A stretch of DNA of 64,000 bases from positions 1,416,501-1,480,500 of the forward strand of contig NC_089444.1 of assembly GCF_026210795.1 (NCBI RefSeq), read 5' to 3'. The stretch is from Rhizophagus irregularis (lineage: Eukaryota > Glomeromycota > Glomeromycetes > Glomerales > Glomeraceae). This document shows positions 22,524 to 32,980 of the stretch, in pieces (positions within the stretch are counted from its first letter, which is position 1; each line of letters opens with the position of its first letter). The position numbers and the translations under genes were made by a program. The notes under the pieces were generated by a model. That model saw only the letters and a program-made list of their open reading frames with translations. It did no database searches and was not told the origin of the DNA.

Positions 22524-22979
22524 AATTGCTACAAACATAACGATCATTTCTCAGTTATCATATTTTTTCAATAGGATTTATATAGCTATTCATTTACATT
22601 ATATGTACTTTTTTTTTTAAATTATTATTTAATGAAATTTTAATCAATAATTAATAGTATACAGAAGTATAGTAATTATAGTATCACAAGTTTATTTTTA
22701 ATTGTAAACTACACTTAGTCAATCTACGTTACTCACTTTCTATGTACTCAATTGTCATTTTTTTAATTAAAAAACAAGATTCCTTATAATAGAGCTTTTT
22801 CCCGAATTACCCTATGAATAATATAAGATATTAAACCGGTTGAGTCAATGGTCAAACACCATACGTTGGCTCATACACGTATATTTTATTTGAATAGTAT
22901 TCAAATTAAATATAGTGAAACCTATCTCTAATTATATTATTTGTTAGCTAAATAATCGTAAAAGTATTATACTAAATTT

Positions 22980-23275
22980 TCACCATATTTTTTTTTAGCC
23001 ATCAAAATGTTTATTTCTAAATATTCTTTAGAATATTATTTAAACGATATTGTCATGAAATCAATTTCTTTTAATGTTATGGAAATCATAAACTTTTGCC
23101 TAATTTTTTATAAACATATACTTCTTTGCGGCGAAAGAATTCTTCTTTCTGTTACTGACTCTGGTACCTTATTATTTGCGTGGACTGATATCCAAAGATT
23201 ACGTTTCTTTCAAACATTAATCATATAAATGAAGGTCTATCATATCAAGGACCATCGTCATTAGGCGTTCTTAAT
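22980..23275 (+). pseudogene. Coding relic of unknown family
   Basis: After a possible acceptor (TTTTTTTTAG at 22999) there is a frame containing GERILLSVTDSGTLLFAW. A second frame then carries ITFLSNINHINEGLSYQGPS up to a possible donor (AATG|GTAAAT, about 23275). A stop or frameshift near 23188 separates them. The two pieces look like one eroded gene. Function is not recognised. Confidence 0.3.
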
Positions 23276-23799
23276 GGTAAATTTATTAAAATAAATAATA
23301 GATTTATCGTAAATATTCCATAATAATATGTTAAATAATCCCTTACAAAAAAAAAATAAATAAAAATTCAAAGAACGAAAATTCTGATAATAGTATGAAA
23401 ATCGATTTTAAAAACCTTTTAGTAAATGTTTCCTCATAATATAGTCAAATCATTTGATGCAATTTTAATCACTAGTCAATGAAAAAAAATAATGTTATTG
23501 ATAATATAAAAAAAATTGTAATTTTTATTTGTAATTAATAAATTTTATTAAGAAACATTAATTTTATAATGTGTAAAAATTTAGTTGGATATTTGATTAA
23601 CCAATAATAATCAAAAAATCTATGTTCGTTCGTAAGACATAACAAATTATTTGTCATTCATAGCTAGCGATGACCTCATTCTAAAATAGAGATTAAATTT
23701 AGAAATTTTGAAATTTTGATTTTTTTCAATTGCCGATTCCCATTTGAACTAATGTACTGTACACATCATATCAATAAAGTATCTATCTATCAATTAAAT

Positions 23800-24290
23800 C
23801 TAATCTAATATTGAATAATTTGCTACATATTGAAGAACTCCTAAACGTTGTAAATCTATGATATGTCCATAAATCCGAAATATCTAAAGAAAACCATATA
23901 TATCATACAAATTTCCCCTAACTTCCAAATAATCACAAACATCTTTACTAAACCTATCTTTAACAATTTACTCAACCCATAATGTGGAATTATAGAACTA
24001 TTACTTTTATCCATACGTTTCATTGTTTAGTAATACCTTGACTAATTTCCCATTTAATTACTTTAGTACCCATATAAATTTATATACGAATTCTTTAATA
24101 TTTTTAATAAATTCCTTAATACCTTCTTTAAATAATTTATCCTTAAATCGTTCTCCTTACATATCCAAATATGCGTCCAATTTTCTATAGCTCAATTACA
24201 TCTAACGCATCTGCTTCTTTTATAAATTCGGATTACGTTTATTTAACAAATCCATTGTTGGTAACACTACTAAATAATTTTTAATTTGAT
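23800..24290 (-). pseudogene. Decayed coding relic of unknown family
   Basis: The minus strand shows scattered peptide-like stretches such as GIKEFIKNIKEFVYKF-like and YLEVRGNLYDIYGF, broken by many stops and shifts. Composition is less homopolymeric than its surroundings. It is likely an old gene copy that I cannot assign. Confidence 0.25.
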
Positions 24291-24600
24291 TGTCCCTTTA
24301 TGACGATCATTTTCTTATACCTGATTAAAATATTAAAGCAGATGAGTTCTAACCAATCTTTTCGAATACACTAATATCTTAACCACATTTATGATTAACA
24401 GGATTTTTATGCAATTACATTTTTTAATGATACAGCACTTAATCCTGGTTCCAGTACAATTTACAGTCAGCCATTTTACCGACATGATGAAATTAACCGA
24501 CGCCATTTTGCTGACTTCCATTTTACCGACATGAAAATTTACCTACTCTATTTCACCGAAATGCCATTTTACTGACATGTAAAATTACTCGTCGGCATCA
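24290..24600. mobile_element. Truncated copy of the 18.5-19.2 kb repeat
   Basis: CCAATCTTTTCGAATACA, GCCATTTTACCGACATGA, ATTTACCTACTC and TTTCACCGAAATGCCATTT occur in the same order as in the reverse complement of 18880-19160. Only about half of the element is present. The 24333-24521 open frame is a by-product. Confidence 0.65.
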
Positions 24601-25189
24601 ATTGAAAAATTGAGTCTAAAGATAAGATGCAAGAATGAAAAACAAAAAATCAACAAAATGATAATAATCCAAAAAAAAATAGTTTTACATCAAAATGGAT
24701 AATTTCATGTGATTACCAATGTGATTTGTATTTCGTTAAAACGGTTTAACTATAAAATATTGTATAAATAATTTTCTAAAGTATTAAAACTGAATTTACA
24801 ACTTATAATATTAAATAATACTTATTTAAAACTATATGAAATATGTTTTAAATTTTAAATAGAAAATCTACATAGACATATTTTACACATTTACATAAAA
24901 TCCATGTTGGGTTCTTAAAATTATATAAAATATTGTATGTAAATTTAACTCAATTATGGTTGAAAAATATTATTATAAATTCAAATGTCATAATTTATTA
25001 GAAATGAACAAGTTCAAAATAAATCACATTTCACGTATTTTACATTTTATAGTCCTAACTCCCCTTTAATCATGAACTCTTGTTTTAAAATTAATATAAT
25101 TTTTGGGAATTGCCTGGGCCTTTGATCACGTGGCAGATTTAATATTTTTGATTGGCCAGATTGGCCACATGACGCGTCATGTTTATTTT

Positions 25190-26040
25190 TTTAGTTTTCA
25201 GTACAGGTTCGTTTCCTTGGTTCTTTTGGTCTCAAGATATTTTTATTTTTATTCTTTTATTTTTATTTCTAACTTACATTCTTACACTTTGCTTCTTACT
25301 AACTCTATTTCATTATTTTTAGGTCCTTTAGTCCTTTCGGTTCTTCAATTAAGGTTCAGTTGTTTTCCACTTTACGTTTCGTTTTTTACTCATTTTTTTT
25401 ATTTTTTTATTTTGTTTCTGTTTCATATTTCGGTTTTCACTAATTTTATTTCATTTTTTTTTAGATCTTTTAGTTCTTTCGGTTCTACAATTAATAAAGG
25501 TATGTTTTTTATTTTTTATTTATTTTTTTTTATTTTGTTTCTATTTTATATTTCGTTTCTTCTAACTTTATTTTTTTACTTTATGGTTTTATTTTTTACT
25601 TGGTTTCCTATCATTATCTTTTGCTATCCAACCTCCTATCATGATCATTTTTTTATTTATTGTCTCATCATTTTCACCTCCTATTACTTCTCATTATTCC
25701 ATCCTTTTCGTCTCCCATTATTTTTTCTATTACATCTTTTCATTTTCCATTAACTTCTTTTTCTCTCCTGTTTACTTCCTATCATTTCTTTTTGTCTCTC
25801 ATCATTCCTTTTCGTTTCCCATCACTCCTCTTTATCTTCCCATCGCTCCTTTTCGTCTCCCATCACCCCTCTTCATCTCTCATCACTCCTCTTCATCCCC
25901 TATCACTCCTCTTCATCTTCTCATCACTTCTTTTCGTCCTCATTTCTCCTCATTACTCTTTTTTACTCTCTTTCATCTTCTATTACTTTTCATTATTCCA
26001 TTGTTATTTCATTTTTTTATTAGCATCCTTCTTCTTGATC
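25190..26040. repeat. Homopyrimidine (T/C) low-complexity tract
   Basis: The plus strand is overwhelmingly T and C for about 850 bp. It begins with drifting TTTATTTTTATTT/TTCGGTTC motifs. From about 25740 to 25990 it becomes an imperfect 18-22-bp minisatellite (CCCATCACTCCTCTTCATCT-type). Long frames here are Phe/Ser/Leu/His low-complexity and not believable genes. It mirrors the purine tract at 1.9-2.4 kb. Confidence 0.7.
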
Positions 26041-26507
26041 ATTGTAATTTACTTAAACGAAATTAGAACAAAGTGAAGACGAAAAAAGAGAACGAAAAAC
26101 AAGAACCCATCTGAAATTCCAAAGCGCCGAAGTTGCCAAAGAGCTGAGACCTAAGATGAAACGAAATTAGAATGAAATTAAAAAACGAAAAATTCCTTTT
26201 ATTTAAAAAAAAATAAAAAAATTTTTTCATTTTAATCCTCCATTATTTAAAAAATTTTTTACCTTATATTTTTTTCCCTCATCGGCCATTTCTTTCGTTA
26301 ATTTAACAATATATTTTAAACACTAACTGTTAACTTAGTTAACAGGTGAATCCTAGTTTTATATAAAAATGAATGATAATCATTTCATTAGTGCTTAATA
26401 ATTACCTAAGACGAAATGATTAACCAGTTACTGCGATTTTGGAATAATTGATATACATTCCAGTTGTGCAAAATTTGTTTATCATATATCTGATATGCAA
26501 TGATGCA

Positions 26508-26910
26508 ATGTTTGTACTTGTGATCAACGCTTTTGCACATAATGCATTTTGCATAAATATTGTTACCGTATTTATTTATACGAATAAAGGTGTTTAATAA
26601 TAAAAAAAAAAGAAAAAAAGTAATACTTTATCTTTTCCAATTAGGGAGAATTTGATATAGCAATGGACAGTAAAGGTAAAGCATATAACATGAATAATAA
26701 TATATTTAAAATTAGAATTATTCAAAATTTTTAAACAAACTTGCAACATAATAAAAATAGTTTTGTGTGATACCAAAGAACCTGAAGGTAAATATAATAT
26801 ACAAAACAAAGTTGAAATATTAAGATTTTTATTTATTAAAAAAACTTAATTGTAAATAATCAAATATAATTAAACCAAATTTGAAGAATGTGATATCAAG
26901 GAATCTAAAG
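26508..26910 (+). CDS. Candidate 5' exons of the micro-exon kinase gene
   Basis: Proposed exons: 26508-26589 (MFVLVINAFAHNAFCINIVT..., a hydrophobic start), 26661-26675 (15 nt), 26761-26787 (27 nt) and 26887-26910 (24 nt). Each is bounded by AG and GT. Every exon ends with one carried base (phase 1). The short exons spell related peptides: (A)MDSK, LCDTKEPE and ECDIKESK. The phase agrees with that needed for the downstream triplet array. The first donor (GTGTTT) and the acceptor at 26886 (TTGAAG) are weak. An alternative acceptor at 26644 is possible. Splicing is inferred. Confidence 0.4.
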
Positions 26911-29143
26911 GTACATCAAACAAGATGAAGGATTATGTTTTTATTTATAAGCAATTCAAATACTACAAATATAATTTAGACTAACTATATTATATAAAAT
27001 TATATTAAATATTTAGCTTGTAAGTTAATATAATAAATTACTCATTATTTTTAATGTATTCTATATAACTAAATAATTTATTTAATGATTAATAATAATG
27101 TAGTTGGTAAGTTATCAGTTATTTAAATCTTTAGTCCTTTACTTTATTTACTCTACATAACATTCAAATAACTAAATTCTCTGTTTAAATAACTATTTAA
27201 TGATTAATTATATTACAGATGGTAAGTTACAATATATATATTATATTTATTTGTTTAATAATTTATATAATTCAACTAATTATATTTTTAATTTAAATAA
27301 CTAGATTGTAAGTAATATATATAGTTTTACAGTAAATACTTTTATATTATCTTTATATCTAACTAATTAATAATTAATAATAATTCAGGGTGTAAGTTAT
27401 ATGATGTCTGTATTAAATTATTTATATAATTTAAGCTAACTAATTTATTTATTTAAAAAAATTATTAAATAATATAGGGGGTATGTCTTATTACTTATTG
27501 TTATAATATTTACATATAATTCATATAATTTAAACTAACTAATTTCTTTATTTAAAAAATTATTAAAAAATATAGAGAGTAAGTTATTTATTTAATTCTA
27601 TTATTACCTATTATTATAATATTTACATATAATTTAAACTAACTAATTTCTTTATTAAAAAATTATTAAACAATATAGAGAGTAAGTTATTTATTTAATT
27701 CTATTATTACTTATTATTATAATATTTACATATTTCCTTATTTAAAAAATTATTAAATTATATAGAGCGTAAGTTATCTATTATTACTTATTGTTATAAT
27801 ATTTACATATAATTTAAACTAACTAATTTCTTTATTTAAAAAATTATTAAATAATATAGGGGGTAAGTCTTATTACTTATTGCTATAGTATTTACATATA
27901 ATTTAAACTAACTAATTTCTTTATTTAAAAAATTATTAAAAAATATAGAGAGTAAGTTATTTATTTAATTCTATTATTACTTATTGTTATAATATTTACA
28001 TATAATTTAAACTAACTAATTTCTTTATTTAAAAAATTATTAAATAATATAGAGCGTAAGTTATTTATTTAATTCTATTATTACTTATTGTTATAATATT
28101 TACATATTTCTTTATTTAAAAAATTATTAAATAATATAGCGGGTAAGTTATTTATTTAATTTTATTATTACTTATTGCTACAATATTTACATATAATTTA
28201 AACTATCTAATTTCTTTATTAAAAAATTATTTTGTAATTTATTTAGTTGGTAAGTCATAGTTTATTTATTTGATTCTATTATTACTTATTGTTATAATGT
28301 TTACATATAATTTAAACTAATTTCCTTATTTAAAAAATTATTAAATATTATAGAGTGTAAGTTATTTATTTAATTCTATCATTACTTATTGTTATAATAT
28401 TTACATATAATTTAAACTAACTAATTTCTTTATATAAAAAATTATTTTGTAATTTATTTAGTTGGTAAGTCATAGTTTATTTAATACTTATTGTTATAAT
28501 ATTTACATATAATTTAAACTAACTAATTTCTTTATTTAAAAAATTATTAAATAATATAGAGAGTAAGTTATTTATTTAATTCTATTATTACTTATTGTTA
28601 TAATATTTACATATAATTTAAACTATCTAATTTCTTTATTAAAAAATTATTTTGTAATTTATTTAGTTGGTAAGTCATAGTTTATTTATTTAATTCTATT
28701 ATTACTTATTGTTATAATATTTACATATAATTTAAACTAACTAATTTCTTTATTTAAAAAATATTAAATAATATAGAAAGTAAGTTATTTATTTAATTCT
28801 ATTATTACTTATTGTTATAATATTACTAATTTCTTTATTTAAAAAATATTAAATAATATAGAGCGTAAGTTATTTATTTAATTCTATTATTACTTATTGT
28901 TATAATATTTACATATAATTTAAACTAACTAATTTCTTTATTTAAAAAATTATTTTGTAATTTATTTAGTTGGTAAATCATAGTTTATTTATTTAATTCT
29001 ATTATTACTTATTGTTATAGTATTACTAATTTTCTTATTTAAAAAATTATTAAATAATATAGAGAGTAAGTTATTTATTTAATTCTATTATTACTTATTG
29101 TTATAATATTTACATATAATTTAAACTAACTAATTTCTTTATT

Positions 29144-29175
29144 TTCGTAAAAAATTTTTTCATCACCTGACCCCT
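29144..29175. repeat. Short insert within an array unit (copy 1)
   Basis: The segment TTCGTAAAAAATTTTTTCAT then CACCTGACCCC interrupts the normal unit just before the acceptor. A near-identical insert is at 30019-30053. The triplet spacing after it (GGA at 29198-29200) is unaffected. Confidence 0.6.
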
Positions 29176-30018
29176 AAAAAATTATTAAATAATATAGGGA
29201 GTAAGTCTTATTACTTATTGTTATAGTATTTACATATAATTTAAACTAACTAATTTCTTTATTTAAAAAATTATTTTGTAATTTATTTAGTTAGTAAGTC
29301 ATAGTTTATTTATTTAATTCTATTATTACTTATTGTTATAATATTTACATATAATTTAAACTAACTAATTTCTTTATTTAAAAAATTATTAAATAATATA
29401 GAGCGTAAGTTATTTATTTAATTCTATTATTACTTATTGTTATAATATTTATATATAATTTAAACTAACTAATTTCTTTATTTAAAAAATTATTTTGTAA
29501 TTTATTTAGTTAGTAAGTCATAGTTTATTTATTTAATTCTATTATTACTCATTGTTATAGTATTTACATATAATTTAAACTAACTAATTTCTTTATTTAA
29601 AAAATTATTAAATAATATAGAGCGTAAGTTATTTATTTAATTTTATTATTACTTATTGTTATAATATTTACATATAATTTAAACTAATTTCCTTATTTAA
29701 AAAATTATTAAATATTATAGAGTGTAAGTTATTTATTTAATTCTATCATTACTTATTGTTATAATATTTACATATAATTTAAACTAACTAATTTCTTTAT
29801 ATAAAAAATTATTTTGTAATTTATTTAGTTGGTAAGTCATAGTTTATTTATTTAATTCTATTATTACCTATTATTATAATATTTACATATAATTTAAACT
29901 AACTAATTTCTTTATTTAAAAAATTACTAAATAATATAGAGAGTAAGTTATTTATTTAATTCTATTATTACTTATTGTTATAATATTTACATATAATTTA
30001 AACTAACTAATTTCTTTA

Positions 30019-30053
30019 TTTTCATAAAAAATTTTTTCATCACCTGACCCCTA
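30019..30053. repeat. Short insert within an array unit (copy 2)
   Basis: TTCATAAAAAATTTTTTCAT then CACCTGACCCC matches the insert at 29144-29175 apart from one base. It shows that larger blocks of the array have been duplicated. The following triplet is GGG (30075-30077). Confidence 0.6.
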
Positions 30054-31542
30054 AAAAATTATTAAATATTATAGGGGGTAAGTCTTATTACTTATTGTTA
30101 TAATATTTACATATAATTTAAACTAACTAATTTCTTTATTTAAAAAATTATTAAATAATATAGAGCGTAAGTTATTTATTTAATTCTATTATTACTTATT
30201 GTTATAATATTTACATATAATTTGAACTAACTAATTTCTTTATTAAAAAATTATTTTGTAATTTATTTAGTTGGTAAGTCATAGTTTATTTATTTAATTC
30301 TATTATTACTTATTGTTATAATATTTACATATAATTTAAACTAACTAATTTCTTTATTTAAAAAATTATTAATTAATATAGGGCGTAAGTTATTTATTTA
30401 ATTCTATTATTACTTATTGTTATAATATTTATATATTATTTAAACTAACTAATTTCTTTATTTAAAAAATTATTTTGTAATTTATTTAGTTAGTAAGTCA
30501 TAGTTTATTTATTTAATTCTATTATTACTCATTGTTATAATATTTACATATAATTTAAACTAACTAATTTCTTTATTTAAAAAATTATTGAATAATATAG
30601 AGCGTAAGTTATTTATTTAATTCTATTATTACTTATTGTTATAATATTTACATATAATTTAAACTAATTTCCTTATTTAAAAAATTATTAAATATTATAG
30701 AGTGTAAGTTATTTATTTAATTCTATCATTACTTATTGTTATAATATTTACATATAATTTAAACTAACTAATTTCTTTATATAAAAAATTATTTTGTAAT
30801 TTATTTAGTTGGTAAGTCATAGTTTATTTATTTAATTCTATTATTACCTATTATTATAATATTTACATATAATTTAAACTAACTAATTTCTTTATTTAAA
30901 AAATTATTGAATAATATAGAGAGTAAGTTATTTATTTAATTCTATTATTACTTATTGTTATAATATTTTATATAATTTAAACTAACTAATTTTTTATTGT
31001 AATTTATTTAGTTAGTAAGTCATAGTTTATTTATTTAATTCTATTATTACTTATTGTTATAGTATTTACATATAATTTAAACTAACTAATTTCTTTATTT
31101 AAAAAATTATTAAATAATATAGAGCGTAAGTTATTTATTTAATTCTATTATTACTTATTGTTATAATATTTACATATTTCCTTATTTAAAAAATTATTAA
31201 ATAATATAGAGTGTAAGTTATCTATTATTACTTATTGTTATAATATTTACATATAATTTAAACTAACATATTTTTTTATTTAAAAAATTATTAAATAATA
31301 TAGGGGGTAAGTCTTATTACTTATTGTTATAGTATTTACATATAATTTAAACTAACTAATTTCTTTATTTAAAAAATTATTAAATAATATAGAGCGTAGG
31401 TTATTTATTTAATTCTATTATTACTTATTGTTATAATATTTATATATAATTTGAACTAACTAATTTCTTTATTTAAAAAATTATTAAATAATATAGAGAG
31501 TAAGTTATTTATTTAATTCTATTATAACTTATTGTTATAATA

Positions 31543-31873
31543 CTTTGCTATCAGTGGTGATTTTTTTGGTAGTATTTTATAATGCTTTTTAAATAATATT
31601 AATAGGAATTTTTGACATGTCATGTAAATATCATATTTAATAACATATATATTAATAAGTCTATTAACAAGTATAATATTTAATATTAATATTGTAACTA
31701 ATATAAAAGGATAATTGTCATATATTACAAAATTATTATTTTTTTACATTTCATTGTAATATGATATTTTAATATATATTAAATTATAATAGCAATTATA
31801 TTGTCAATTATTACAAAATATACATTATAGGATTATTATATGGTAATCAAAAAAATAGGCACTGATAGCTAAG
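31543..31873. mobile_element. Tc1/mariner-like MITE inside the array (copy 1)
   Basis: The 331-bp element has termini CTTTGCTATCAGTG and, reverse-complemented, CTTAGCTATCAGTG. TA is duplicated on both sides (31541-31542 and 31874-31875). Removing it restores the array consensus TTATAATATTTACATA exactly, so the TA insertion site is certain. It lies inside an intron-like part of a unit and leaves the triplets intact. Confidence 0.8.
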
Positions 31874-32658
31874 TATTTACATATAATTTAAACTAACTAA
31901 TTTCTTTATTTAAAAAATTATTTTGTAATTTATTTAGTTGGTAAGTCATAATTTATTTATTTAATTCTATTATTACTTATTGTTATAGCATTTACATATA
32001 ATTTAAACTAACTAATTTCTTTATTTAAAAACTTATTAAATAATATAGAGCGTAAGTTATTTATTTAATTCTATTATTACTCATTATTATAATATTTACA
32101 TATTTCCTTATTTAAAAAATTATTAAATAATATAGATTGTAAGTTATCTATTATTACTTATTGTTATAATATTTACATATAATTTAAACTAACTAATTTA
32201 TTTATTTAAAAAATTATTAAATAATATAGGGGGTAAGTCTTATCATTTATTGTTATAATATTTACATATAATTTAAACTAACTAATTTCTTTATTTAAAA
32301 AATTATTAAATAATATAGAGAGTAAGTTATTTATTTAATTCTATTATTACTTATTGCTATAATATTTACATATAATTTGAACTAACTAATTTTTTTATTT
32401 AAAAAATTATTAAATAATATAGAGAGTAAGTTATTTATTTAATTCTATTATTACTTATTGTTATAATATTTACATAAAATTTAAACTAACTAATTTCTTT
32501 ATTTAAAAAATTATTAAATAATATAGAGCGTAAGTTATTTATTTAATTCTATTATTACTTATTGTTATAATATTACTAATTTCTTTATTTAAAAAATTAT
32601 TAAATAATATAGTTCGTAAGTTATTTATTTAATTCTATTATAACTTATTGTTATAATA

Positions 32659-32980
32659 CTTTGCTATCAGTGGTGATTTTTTTGGTAGTATTTTATAATG
32701 CTTTTTAAATAATATTAATAGGAATTTTTGACATGTCATGTAAATATCATATTTAATAACATATATATTAATAAGTCTATTAACAAGTATAATATTTAAT
32801 ATTAATATTGTAACTAATATAAAAGGATAATTGTCATATATTACAAAATTATTATTTTTTTACATTTCATTGTAATATGATATTTTAATATATATTAAAT
32901 TATTATATTGTCAATTATTACAAAATATACATTATAGGATTATTATATGGTAATCAAAAAAATAGGCACTGATAGCTAAG
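32659..32980. mobile_element. Tc1/mariner-like MITE inside the array (copy 2)
   Basis: Almost identical to 31543-31873 with the same termini and TA site (32657-32658 and 32981-32982), but about 9 bp shorter. The flanking array units are duplicated too, so this copy arose by a duplication of about 1.1 kb and not by a second transposition. Confidence 0.75.

Noticed and set aside
25103-26076. Long open frames of 216, 141 and 138 codons in the pyrimidine tract
   Set aside because: Three overlapping frames are open because T/C-rich DNA lacks stop codons. The peptides are Phe/Ser/His/Leu low-complexity.
26645-26675. Acceptor at 26644 giving a 31-nt exon
   Set aside because: It reads GEFDIAMDSK but needs a phase-0 donor upstream that I cannot find. 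The 26660 acceptor keeps phase 1 throughout.
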